From NCBI GenBank assembly GCA_030040175.1, contig JASHUF010000112.1, positions 1 through 17,349 of the forward strand: DNA of 17,349 bases, written 5' to 3'. The notes beneath the pieces were generated by a model. The model saw only the letters and a list, made by a program, of their open reading frames with translations. It was not told where the DNA came from and did not search any database. The position numbers were made by a program, and so were the translations under genes. Each line of letters starts with the position of its first letter. The stretch's first letter is position 1. Of this stretch, positions 6,693-13,791 are shown piece by piece. The stretch comes from Acidobacteriaceae bacterium (GTDB lineage: Bacteria; Acidobacteriota; Terriglobia; Terriglobales; Acidobacteriaceae).

Positions 6693-6715
6693 ATTCGCTT
6701 TTTATTCGCTATAAT
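6693..6715 (+). promoter_or_regulatory. lexA core promoter with an 11-bp-period direct repeat
   Basis: A perfect TATAAT stands at 6710-6715 and the lexA ATG follows after only 6 nt. The direct repeat ATTCGCT occurs at 6693-6699 and 6704-6710, an 11-bp period that overlaps the core promoter. This is where a LexA operator for autoregulation would be expected. Direct repeats with 11-bp period are known for alphaproteobacterial LexA (GTTC-N7-GTTC). The -35 region is poor. Confidence 0.5.
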
Positions 6716-6721
6716 GCGCCC

Positions 6722-7327
6722 ATGGCGGTTACACGCAGGCAAAAAGAGATTCTCGACTTCCTGGAAGCATTTGTGGCGCGCAATGGCTATTCGCCCTCGT
6801 TTGAGGAGATTGCGCGCGGTATGGGGCTCAAGAGCCTGGCCACGGTACACAAGCACGTGACCAACCTTGAGAAGAAGGGCATGCTCGACCGCGTGCACAA
6901 CCGCAGCCGGTCCATTGATCTGCTGCCTCCCGGCGCGCGCACCCGCTCCAGCGCCAAGCTCCCCCTCGCGGGCCGCATCGCCGCCGGCCTGCCCGTCGAG
7001 CAGATGGAGACCCCCGAAACCATCTCCCTCCACGACGTGGTCGGCAACCGCGACGTCTTCGCCCTCGAAGTCCGCGGCGACTCCATGCGCGACGAGCACA
7101 TCATCAACGGCGACTACGTCCTCGTGGAGCGCACCAAGGTCGCGCGCCAGGGCGAGATCGTCGTCGCCCTCGTCCACGGCAGTGAGACCACTCTCAAGCG
7201 CTTCTTCTCCGAGGGCAACGTCGTGCGCCTGCAACCGGCCAATGTGGAGATGGAGCCCATCTACGTCCCCGCCGCCCAGGTCGCCATCCAGGGCCGCGTC
7301 CTCGGCGTCCTGCGCAAGTACCGTTAG
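6722..7327 (+). CDS. lexA: SOS response repressor/autoprotease LexA
   Basis: 201 residues, typical length. Residues 1-68 form the winged helix-turn-helix DNA-binding domain (NGYSPSFEEIARGMGLKSLATVHKHVTNLEKKGML). The self-cleavage site is Ala83-Gly84 (LPLAGRIAAG). The catalytic dyad is Ser121 (VRGDSMRDEHI) and Lys159 (ETTLKRF). LexA represses DNA-damage genes until RecA filaments trigger its autocleavage. The ATG has no Shine-Dalgarno, and TATAAT ends 6 nt upstream, so the mRNA is probably leaderless. The recognition helix does not by itself tell the operator. The gene stands alone, bracketed by inverted copies of a 112-bp mobile element (6440-6551 and 7453-7564). A purine-rich repeat begins right after its stop codon. 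Confidence 0.97.
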   Translation: MAVTRRQKEILDFLEAFVARNGYSPSFEEIARGMGLKSLATVHKHVTNLEKKGMLDRVHNRSRSIDLLPPGARTRSSAKLPLAGRIAAGLPVEQMETPETISLHDVVGNRDVFALEVRGDSMRDEHIINGDYVLVERTKVARQGEIVVALVHGSETTLKRFFSEGNVVRLQPANVEMEPIYVPAAQVAIQGRVLGVLRKYR

Positions 7328-7376
7328 AGGGGGAACAAGGGACCGAGAGAACGAGAGAACGAGAGAACGAGGGACG
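7327..7376 (+). repeat. Purine-rich repeat with (GAGAACGA)3 after lexA
   Basis: Starts at the lexA stop: GGGGGAACAAGGGACC, then three perfect 8-bp units GAGAACGA at 7347-7370, then GGGACG. It is the same family as the tracts at 4951-5027 and 16801-16864. Short tandem units like these can vary in copy number. Confidence 0.65.
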
Positions 7377-7396
7377 TGAATCTCCAGTCGCGGGCC

Positions 7397-7438
7397 GGGT
7401 GCCCCAGGTCTGGATTTTCAGACCTGGGAAAGCACGAA
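7397..7438. repeat. GGGTGCCCC-hairpin element
   Basis: GGGTGCCCCA start (7397-7406). A perfect 10-bp stem CCCAGGTCTG / CAGACCTGGG (7403-7412, 7419-7428) has a 6-nt loop. The end is AAAGCACGAA. It could act as a transcript-ending hairpin for lexA, although no T-run follows. Confidence 0.7.
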
Positions 7439-7452
7439 CGCCAACCCGCTAA

Positions 7453-7564
7453 CGCATTTTCTGAGTAGCTGTATCCCGAAGACGGAAGGCAGAGTCGACG
7501 CGACCAACAGGGAGCGGCGACCTTACGAGGACATGAAAAGGACACAGTAACTCAGAAAATGCCG
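7453..7564 (-). mobile_element. 112-bp MITE-like element, copy B (inverted relative to copy A)
   Basis: Begins CGCATTTTCTGAGTAGCTG and ends CAGTAACTCAGAAAATGCCG. It is flanked by TAA at 7450-7452 and 7565-7567, the same 3-bp duplication as copy A read in this orientation. It equals the reverse complement of copy A except for two substitutions near 7526 and 7532. It separates lexA from nagA. Confidence 0.88.
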
Positions 7565-7626
7565 TAAGTGCCCGTTCTAACTCCGCTCACTCCGCTGGCA
7601 CCGCTAACTCCGCTGTCTGCTCCCCC

Positions 7627-7635
7627 TGCGATAAT
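7627..7635 (+). promoter_or_regulatory. Extended -10 promoter of nagA
   Basis: TGC followed by GATAAT (7630-7635) forms an extended -10. The ATG follows after 6 nt, the same spacing as in lexA. No Shine-Dalgarno is present. TAACTCCGCT-type direct repeats precede it (7578-7617). Confidence 0.5.
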
Positions 7636-7641
7636 CGCTCC

Positions 7642-8844
7642 ATGCCCACCATCACGGCGGCCCGTCTTTGGAACGGCAAGGAACTCCTCGACAACCCCAT
7701 TCTCCAAATCGAAGACGGCCGCATCGCGTCGATCCTCTCCCGCGCGGCGGGCAAAGCGCCTGGCGCAACCTCGCCCGGCGACCTCGACTTCCCCGCCGCC
7801 ACGCTGGCGCCCGCATTTTTCGATGTGCACATCCACGGCGCCGCCGGCCACGACGTGATGGAAGCCACGCCCGAAGCTCTCCGCACCATCGGCCGCTTTC
7901 TCGCCGCGCGCGGCACGGGCAGCTTCCTGGCCACCACCGTCACCGCCCCGCTCGACATGACCCTCCGCGCCCTCGACGGCCTCGCCCGCCTCATCGACCA
8001 CCCCGAAGCCTTCGACGCCGACAACCGCGCCGCGCGCCCCATCGGCATTCATCTCGAAGGACCGTTTCTCTCCCACGCCAAGCGCGGCGTGCAGCCGAAA
8101 GAATATTTGCTCGAACCCGACCTCGCCACTTTCGACAAGCTGTTTGAAGCCGCCGGCGGCCACGCGCGCCTGATGACAGTCGCGCCGGAGCTCCCCGGCG
8201 CCATCGAGCTCGCCGCCCACGCGACCCAACGCGGCGTCCGCGTGTCCGTCGGCCATTCTGACGCCAAAGCCGCCGACACCCGCGCCGCCCTCGCCGCCGG
8301 AGCCGTCAGCGCAACGCACACCTTCAACGCCATGCGCGCGCTCGACCACCGCGAGCCCGGCATCCTGGGCGTGGTTCTCGCCACGCGCACGCTCTACGCG
8401 GAGCTGGTCTGCGACGGCATCCACGTGGCGCCCGAAATTGTCGATCTCTGGTGGCGCTTGAAAGGACCGGAGCGCGCCATCCTCATCACCGACGCCATGG
8501 CCGCGGCCGGCATGCCCGACGGCGAGTACACCCTGGGCAACTTTGCCGTGCAGGTGGCCAACGGCCGCGCCATGGCCCGCGGCGTCCTCGCCGGCAGCGT
8601 GCTCACCCTCGACCGCGCCCTCCAGAATTTCATCGCCTTCACCGGCGCGCCGCTCGACGAGGCCCTGCGCCTGCTCACCGTCAACCCCGCCGCGATGCTC
8701 GGATTTTCGACCGGCATTCCGGACCAGACCGGCTTGCTCGCGCCCGGCTCCATCAAAATCGGCGCACCCGCCAACCTCGTCGCCGTGGACGCACAGGGCA
8801 AGCTCCTCGCCTCGATCCACGAAGGAGAGCTGATTCAGCAATAA
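7642..8844 (+). CDS. nagA: N-acetylglucosamine-6-phosphate deacetylase
   Basis: 400 residues, an amidohydrolase-fold protein of the expected length. It removes acetate from GlcNAc-6-phosphate to give glucosamine-6-phosphate in amino-sugar use and cell-wall recycling. The family signature is complete: FFDVHIHGAAGHD (His63, His65), HLEGPFLSHAKRG (metal ligand Glu139), VGHSDA (His205), SATHTFNAMRALDHREPG (His226), CDGIHV and the catalytic Asp284 in LITDAM. The start fits the small N-terminal beta domain (MPTITAARLWNGKELLDNP). No Shine-Dalgarno is seen, and GATAAT ends 6 nt before the ATG. A BadF-type sugar kinase lies on the other strand at 9658-10596 and could supply the substrate. The deaminase NagB is not in the window. 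Confidence 0.95.
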   Translation: MPTITAARLWNGKELLDNPILQIEDGRIASILSRAAGKAPGATSPGDLDFPAATLAPAFFDVHIHGAAGHDVMEATPEALRTIGRFLAARGTGSFLATTVTAPLDMTLRALDGLARLIDHPEAFDADNRAARPIGIHLEGPFLSHAKRGVQPKEYLLEPDLATFDKLFEAAGGHARLMTVAPELPGAIELAAHATQRGVRVSVGHSDAKAADTRAALAAGAVSATHTFNAMRALDHREPGILGVVLATRTLYAELVCDGIHVAPEIVDLWWRLKGPERAILITDAMAAAGMPDGEYTLGNFAVQVANGRAMARGVLAGSVLTLDRALQNFIAFTGAPLDEALRLLTVNPAAMLGFSTGIPDQTGLLAPGSIKIGAPANLVAVDAQGKLLASIHEGELIQQ

Positions 8845-8914
8845 GCGCGAGGGCTCCATCCATGCGCCGCTCTTGGGGAATGGGTGGGAAGGCGCAGACC
8901 CAAACCCGACCGTC

Positions 8915-8960
8915 ATCCTGAGCGGAGGCCGCGCGAGCAGCCGTAGTCGAAGGACCTGCT
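8915..8960. repeat. CATCCTGAGCGGAGG...AGTCGAAGGACCTGC dispersed repeat
   Basis: Reads CGTCATCCTGAGCGGAGG and ends GTAGTCGAAGGACCTGC. It is the uninterrupted relative of the repeat at 4201-4297. It occupies the middle of the 162-bp gap between nagA and the 9007 gene. Confidence 0.6.
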
Positions 8961-9006
8961 GTTGTCTTGAGCAAATCAGGCCGTCCCCTCATCGTATCCT
9001 CGCTAC

Positions 9007-9561
9007 ATGCCTCTTTTTCTGTGGAGACGCCTCATGCTGGGGTCCTGCCTTTTCCTTTTGCTCGAATCCTCCGGAGCCTGGGGAAAAACTGAGGAAGAGC
9101 AAACCTCGTTCGACGCCGATCCCTCCAGTCAGATCACTCGTCCCGTCCCTTTGCCCGATTCTGTATTACAGATTCTCGCGCAGGACAGCGAGGTCGTCGC
9201 ATGTAGGAAGGAGAATCCCATCGCGTCAGAATCCTCCCTGGCTTCGTGGTTCGTGGCCTCGGAAATCCATTTGGGCAGACCTGACGAGACGGACCTGATT
9301 GTGTTGCCCCTCGCGCAAGGAAATCGTCTTATGTGCTTTCACAGCGTCGAGGGTATTGGCTGGTTTTGGGTGTTTCGCCAGGTTGGCGCGCACTACGAAC
9401 TGGCGCTAAAGACCGCCGGTCTGGGCTTGAGCATTCTTGACTTGAGGCACCACGGATTCAGAGACATCCGGAGCGGGCTGGCATTCGGGAGCTATAGTTC
9501 ACAAACCACTTATCGCTTCGAGAACGGCAAATACCGTAAGTATCGAAGCGAGTCAAAGTAG
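9007..9561 (+). CDS. Secreted protein of unknown function
   Basis: 184 residues. The N-terminus has a signal-peptide shape: Arg7-Arg8, then a hydrophobic run LMLGSCLFLLLESSGAW, with cleavage plausible around residue 26. The mature part has ETDLIVLPLAQGNRLMCFH, GIGWFWVFRQVGAHYELAL, LDLRHHGFRDIRSG and a final TTYRFENGKYRKY. This order (a quantity line, a display-like FW-FR strand, a GFRDI line, and a Y-F-N-G-Y ending) reminds me of uncharacterised secreted proteins of acidobacteria, but I cannot name a domain. There is no Shine-Dalgarno. TATCCT ends 6 nt before the ATG. The gene appears less G+C-rich than its neighbours and is convergent with the kinase cluster. The downstream gap 9562-9657 shows nothing clear. 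Confidence 0.75.
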   Translation: MPLFLWRRLMLGSCLFLLLESSGAWGKTEEEQTSFDADPSSQITRPVPLPDSVLQILAQDSEVVACRKENPIASESSLASWFVASEIHLGRPDETDLIVLPLAQGNRLMCFHSVEGIGWFWVFRQVGAHYELALKTAGLGLSILDLRHHGFRDIRSGLAFGSYSSQTTYRFENGKYRKYRSESK

Positions 9562-9657
9562 TATCCAGTGCGGATTGAACGTTCTTGCCGAAGTACTGGC
9601 AACTCCGACTTTACCTTCTCGATACTTCTAAAAGACCCCGTCGCGAAGACCGCTGCC

Positions 9658-10596
9658 TCACTCCGCCAGCCTTCCGGCGCGCCACAGCGCTCCTTCGAGC
9701 GGCACCACCCCTTCCCGCCCCACCGGCATCCCCGGCGCGCCCGCTGCAAGCGCCGCAAAAAATGCCTCGCGCACCAGGCGCATCTTCTCGATCACGCCGC
9801 CCGTCCACGCGAAAGGCACCTCGCCCGCGATTCCATGTTTCCGTTTCAGCTTCGCGCGCACCAGCAGGACAAACTGCGCCAGGTCCGCGGCCGCCTGCTG
9901 CAAAACTCCCAGCGCCACCGCGTCGCCCGCTTCGGCCAGCTCGTTGATCGCCGGCGCCAGCGCGGCAAAGTCCGGTCCGGGCGTGCCGTCGCCCACGTTC
10001 ACCAGCTCGTCGAGCGACGGCGTGCCCCAGATCGCGCCCACGCGTTCGAGAATCTTCGTCGGCTCCTCGCGGTCATACGCATGCAGCGCGCGCCGGATCG
10101 CGTGCAGCCCGATCCAGTAACCCGATCCCTCGTCGCCCAGCCGCGAGCTCCATCCGCCCGCGCTTTCGCGGCTGCCGTCCGGCGCGCGGCCAACCGTGTT
10201 CGAGCCCGTGCCCGCAATCTGCAAAATCCCCGGCCCGCCCTGGAAGGCCGCGTCCAGCGCGATCACCTCGTCGCCCACCACCTCCGAGCGTTCCACCTGA
10301 AAATCCTTGAACACCGCCCCAATCCACTCCGGAATTCCCGGCATGCAGGCGCTGGCTACGCCGCAGCTGGCCGCGCGCACGCTCTTAACCGCCGCCTGCG
10401 CGTACACCTCCTTAAGCAGTGCGCGCAGATTTTCTTCCGCCGCTGCGGCGCCCACGCGCAGCCGCTTGATCGATCCGCTCTCCGCGCGTCCGAGCACGCG
10501 GCGGCCCTCGCCCGGGCCCAAGTCGACAATCGACGCGCGCGTGCGCGTGCCTCCGCCGTCAATACCCAGCACAACGTTCCCTTGGATTCCGCTCAT
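9658..10596 (-). CDS. BadF/BadG/BcrA/BcrD-family sugar kinase, probably N-acetylglucosamine kinase
   Basis: 312 residues of the ASKHA ATPase fold. It has the phosphate-1 loop LGIDGGGTRTRA (11-21), a second phosphate-binding loop QIAGTGSNTVGR (126-137) and the family-specific GGWSSRLGDEGSGYWIG (147-163). A late glycine-rich loop is WTGGVIEK. Family members phosphorylate N-acetylglucosamine or related amino sugars, while others activate benzoyl-CoA-type dehydratases. Those activators carry an iron-sulfur Cys pair that I do not see here. The start at 10594-10596 has GAGGGG just upstream. The gene begins 15 nt after the stop of the phosphodiesterase gene, so the two are almost certainly co-transcribed. 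With the nearby nagA, a GlcNAc salvage role is likely but inferred. Confidence 0.87.
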   Translation of the reverse strand: MSGIQGNVVLGIDGGGTRTRASIVDLGPGEGRRVLGRAESGSIKRLRVGAAAAEENLRALLKEVYAQAAVKSVRAASCGVASACMPGIPEWIGAVFKDFQVERSEVVGDEVIALDAAFQGGPGILQIAGTGSNTVGRAPDGSRESAGGWSSRLGDEGSGYWIGLHAIRRALHAYDREEPTKILERVGAIWGTPSLDELVNVGDGTPGPDFAALAPAINELAEAGDAVALGVLQQAAADLAQFVLLVRAKLKRKHGIAGEVPFAWTGGVIEKMRLVREAFFAALAAGAPGMPVGREGVVPLEGALWRAGRLAE

Positions 10597-10611
10597 CGCC
10601 CCTCGCCCTGT

Positions 10612-11994
10612 TTACCTGCCCGCATCGAGTCCATCATCGCGCCCGCCATCGCGCAGCGTCCCGGAAAGAATATTCAGGCTGCCGTCGTTCTTCGGCGGCG
10701 TCAAGCCCAGCATGTGCGCCATCCATGGATAGAGATTCACATTCTCGAACGGCGCCACCGTTTTGCCGGCCACAATATCCGGCCCCGCCGCGAAGAAGCT
10801 CGCCTTCATCTCCGGCACAACGCGCGGATCGAATCCGTGCATCCCCGCCGGGGGCTTGCTGTCTCCATCGGCGGGCGCATGCGCGCGAACGGCGTAAGGC
10901 CCTGTGGCCACAATCACCGGATCGCCCGCGCGCGGATTCGCGTTGTAGTGCAATTCGGCAGGCACGTTCCTGAGCCGGTACACCATGAACTGCGAAGTGG
11001 CGCGCTTGAGCTCTTCGTATACCCGCGCGCGATCGTCTTCGCTCTCCGCGTAGAGCAGCGCGCCCTCGGTCTCGAATCCTTTGAGATCCGCGAACTGGTC
11101 GAGCGTGATCCAGCCGCCCTCCGGCCGCACCGTGCCGTGATCGCTCACCACCACCAGGTCGATGGGCAATCCGGTCGCGTCCAGCGCCGCTTTCAGCTTG
11201 CCCACCAGCGCATCCATTTTCAGCTCCGCCGCGCGCGTCTCCGGCGCGTCCGGCCCGTGCTCGTGCCCTTCACGATCCGGCTCCGAATAATAGATCGCGA
11301 TGAAATGCGGCCGCTCCTCGGCGGGCAGCCGCAACAGCGCCGCCGCATCGTCGATCCGCGCCTGCTCTCCCTGCCCGCTCGTCTCCGTCTTCTCGTCGAA
11401 GTGCGCGTACCACGTGGGCCGTTCGCCGGCAATCTCCGCCTCCGCGCCCGGCCACAACAGGCATGCCGTGCGCATGCCCCTGCTTTCGGCCAGGCTCCAG
11501 ATGGGCACGCCCGCATACCACGAGCCGTCGCTCACATCCTGCGCATCGCTCATCGAGAAGTGCGCTTTGCGCGCGGGATCGTAAAAATGGTTGGCCACAA
11601 TGCCGTGATGCTCCGGATACAGCCCGGTGATCATGGTCAGGTGATTGGGAAAGGTGACCGATGGGTAGCTCGGCAGCATGCCTTCGGGCGCCCACACGCC
11701 TTGCCTGCCCAGGGCGAGCAGGTGCGTCGCGTGGTCGCGCCGCGCGTAGTCCCACCGGAACCCATCGAGCGAAACCAGCACCACGTAATGCTGCGCTTCG
11801 GCCCACGCGGAATTCGGCCCGTGATCCAGGTGCGTGAGCGGCAGCGCAGGATTAAGCCCCCCCTGCGCGGAGGCCGCAGCAGCCGGCAGAGCCAGCAGCA
11901 GAGCCAGCGCAGCACGGCGGGCGGGCTCTTGAAAGCGTGCCCGCACGCCGCGGATTGTGCGCGCCGCCGCTCGCCGTTCCCTCGGAGAATCCAT
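10612..11994 (-). CDS. Secreted NPP-type phosphodiesterase/nucleotide pyrophosphatase (alkaline phosphatase superfamily)
   Basis: 460 residues. A basic N-terminus and the hydrophobic run ALALLLALPAAAASA (29-43) form a signal peptide with cleavage near ASA-QGG, so the enzyme should act in the periplasm or outside. The catalytic domain shows the di-zinc set of the NPP family: Asp77 in VVLVSLDGFR, nucleophile Thr114 and Asn117 in PSYPSVTFPNH, Asp240 and His244 in YSEPDREGHEHGP, Asp285-His286 in VVSDHG and His386 in GMHGFDP. These enzymes split phosphodiester or pyrophosphate bonds of nucleotides, dinucleotides or lipids. The substrate here is open. I used the ATG at 11992-11994. The longer frame runs into a GGGTGCCCC repeat that cannot be a natural N-terminus. 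It is the middle gene of the minus-strand cluster. Confidence 0.9.
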   Translation of the reverse strand: MDSPRERRAAARTIRGVRARFQEPARRAALALLLALPAAAASAQGGLNPALPLTHLDHGPNSAWAEAQHYVVLVSLDGFRWDYARRDHATHLLALGRQGVWAPEGMLPSYPSVTFPNHLTMITGLYPEHHGIVANHFYDPARKAHFSMSDAQDVSDGSWYAGVPIWSLAESRGMRTACLLWPGAEAEIAGERPTWYAHFDEKTETSGQGEQARIDDAAALLRLPAEERPHFIAIYYSEPDREGHEHGPDAPETRAAELKMDALVGKLKAALDATGLPIDLVVVSDHGTVRPEGGWITLDQFADLKGFETEGALLYAESEDDRARVYEELKRATSQFMVYRLRNVPAELHYNANPRAGDPVIVATGPYAVRAHAPADGDSKPPAGMHGFDPRVVPEMKASFFAAGPDIVAGKTVAPFENVNLYPWMAHMLGLTPPKNDGSLNILSGTLRDGGRDDGLDAGR

Positions 11995-12041
11995 CCGCAC
12001 CAGCTTATCGCACGCAGCCGGCCCGGATTGAGCACGAACAT

Positions 12042-12084
12042 GGGTGCCCCAGGTCCCGCTTTCGGGACCGGCGAAACCACGAAC
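12042..12084. repeat. GGGTGCCCC-hairpin element
   Basis: GGGTGCCCCA start, stem GGTCCCG / CGGGACC (12052-12058, 12063-12069) with loop CTTT, and end AAACCACGAAC. It lies in the 120-bp gap between the two secreted phosphoesterase genes. Confidence 0.68.
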
Positions 12085-12114
12085 TCCCACCGGACGCTCT
12101 CCACCAGATCTGCG

Positions 12115-13545
12115 CTACTTCTCCCCGCACACACACGCCCGGTACGCCTCCGGCTCATCATGGTCCAGCGCGCACACATACATCGGCCAGAACGGCGCCA
12201 GATCCCGCGCGCCCGCGCCCGCAAAGTAGTGGCTCAGATAATGCTCGCTCACCGGCGACTGCGCCCCGGGATCGGCCCCGAACTCGCCGATCAAATGCGC
12301 CACGGATTCGGCTGAAAACGCCGGCTCATGATAATCCTGCGCGTAGTCGTACTCCTCGCTCCACGCCGTATTCACGCCGCTCTGGTTCGACGCCGCAAAA
12401 ACGCGATAGCCGGCAAGCGCCGCCGGCGCCGGATCGACCGCGCCCACTGTGAACGCGGGATTGTTGCCGTCAATCGGCGAAATTGAAGGAACCATCTTCA
12501 CCGCCACCGGCCCGCGGCCTTCGCCGCCGGCCGCGGCTGCCAGCAGCCGCAGCTCGTCCATGTGCGTGTGCGCGAAGAGGGCGAGCTGAATCACGTCGCC
12601 GTATTGCGCGATCGTCTCCGCCATGGCCTCCGACGAAAGAAACATCTGCGGCGCTTTGCCCGCGCAGATGTTTCCGCTCTTGGTCGCCGTCGAGTAGGGA
12701 TCCACGCCCGGCGGAATATGCGCCATCACCCAGACCTTTTCCTTCTCGCGCCGCGCGCGGTCAAGCTGCTGCTTGAGCCACGCAATCTGGTTCGCTGCCG
12801 CTTGCGCATCGGGCTGGCCCGCGCAGGTTTTGTATTTGCGCGCCATGAACACGTCGTCCAGCACCACCATGCGCGTGTGCGGTATGGGCAGCGCCGCGCT
12901 GAAGTAACCGCCTGCCGCAAAATCTTCTTCCGCGGTCTTGCGCTCCGCTTCGGGAAAATCAGCCGCAACGATTCTCCCCGTCGCAGCCAGAAAGCCGCTG
13001 TGCGCATCGAGCTGATAATCGCCGCAATCGGAGTCGTTGTTGCCCAGCGCCGCATAGACCGGCACGCCGGGAAAACTCTCGCGCAGCGAGCCCATCACAA
13101 AGGCAATCGTTTTTTCCACGAAGGCCCGGTAATCGGCCGGCGCTGCCTGCGGAAACAGCGTCTTGTATTTGCAGTCGAACGAGTGCGCAATCAGGTCGCC
13201 GCTCACGGTGATGAAGCGCGCGCCCGCCGCATCCGCGCGCATTGCTCCCAGGCTCGACGCGAGCAGGGGGTACGATGTGTCCACGCCGCGTGCATGGCAG
13301 GATTGCTCCAGGCCGTCGAAGCGCTGCGCGCGGTCCGCGGAGTCCGGCGCAGCCAGAATCGCCGTCCATCCGCGCGCCGGTGCGGCTTGAAGCTGCGCCA
13401 CTTTCCCCGGATCCCAGAACGGATCGAAATGAATGTCGCTCACCAGGAGCGCCGGAATCTCACGCCTCGCCGCGGGCGTCTTCTGCGCCGGGCACAGAAC
13501 CGCACACACCCCCAGCGCCACGCTCATCCCCCACTTCTTTCTCAT
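12115..13545 (-). CDS. Secreted calcineurin-like metallophosphoesterase (acid sphingomyelinase-like)
   Basis: 476 residues. The N-terminal MRKKWGMSVALGVCAVLCPAQ is a signal peptide (cleavage near Ala20), so export is likely. The calcineurin-like fold follows: SDIHFDPF (Asp37, His39), SGDLIAH (Asp117), ALGNNDSDCGDY (Asn169 or Asn170), MAHIPPG (His276) and FAHTHMDEL (His326, His328). Length, the SDIHFDPFW opening, an ASNQSG segment and the C-terminal cysteine pair (CVCGEK) recall secreted acid sphingomyelinase-type phosphodiesterases, but the substrate is not fixed by sequence. GGGAG stands 5 nt before the ATG (13543-13545). It is the first gene of a cluster with the NPP-type enzyme and the sugar kinase. 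Confidence 0.88.
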   Translation of the reverse strand: MRKKWGMSVALGVCAVLCPAQKTPAARREIPALLVSDIHFDPFWDPGKVAQLQAAPARGWTAILAAPDSADRAQRFDGLEQSCHARGVDTSYPLLASSLGAMRADAAGARFITVSGDLIAHSFDCKYKTLFPQAAPADYRAFVEKTIAFVMGSLRESFPGVPVYAALGNNDSDCGDYQLDAHSGFLAATGRIVAADFPEAERKTAEEDFAAGGYFSAALPIPHTRMVVLDDVFMARKYKTCAGQPDAQAAANQIAWLKQQLDRARREKEKVWVMAHIPPGVDPYSTATKSGNICAGKAPQMFLSSEAMAETIAQYGDVIQLALFAHTHMDELRLLAAAAGGEGRGPVAVKMVPSISPIDGNNPAFTVGAVDPAPAALAGYRVFAASNQSGVNTAWSEEYDYAQDYHEPAFSAESVAHLIGEFGADPGAQSPVSEHYLSHYFAGAGARDLAPFWPMYVCALDHDEPEAYRACVCGEK

Positions 13546-13791
13546 CGCGGCTCCCGAGTCCGGCGTGTCCTGTACCCCGCATCCGGAACTGAGTAGAATA
13601 CCCCTGCGCCGCGCACGGAAACCTTAAACAGCGTTGAACTGTCTGCGTTCTTCGCTCAATCTGGAACAGTCTCGCCCTCCGGATGCTCTAACTCCGCAAG
13701 CTCCGCTCCGTGCCCTCGGCTCCCTATGCGAAACTGAATTGTCCGCGCGCCCGCCCGGCCCGCCCGGCGCCGTCTGCGGCCGAGTTCGCCC

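Noticed and set aside
7347..7370. Tandem GAGAACGA units as a possible CRISPR-like array
   Set aside because: The units are 8 bp with no spacers. This is a short tandem repeat in a purine-rich tract.
7552..8916. A 454-codon open frame on the minus strand
   Set aside because: Antisense to nagA, low-complexity Gly/Ala/Glu/Val product without motifs. It also starts inside a 112-bp mobile element.
11995..12090. N-terminal extension of the NPP-type phosphodiesterase
   Set aside because: The 32 extra codons are largely a GGGTGCCCC-hairpin repeat and would place the signal peptide too far from the N-terminus.
9568..12315. A 915-codon open frame on the plus strand
   Set aside because: It runs antisense to the kinase and phosphodiesterase genes, whose motifs are unmistakable. 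Its product is Arg/Ala/His-rich with no domain, as expected from a high-G+C shadow frame.
12562..13596. A 344-codon open frame on the plus strand
   Set aside because: Antisense to the metallophosphoesterase gene. Arg-rich, no motifs.
13594..13599. TAGAAT as a -10 element for proline dehydrogenase
   Set aside because: No acceptable -35 at 16-18 nt, and it would leave a leader of about 185 nt. The evidence is too thin.
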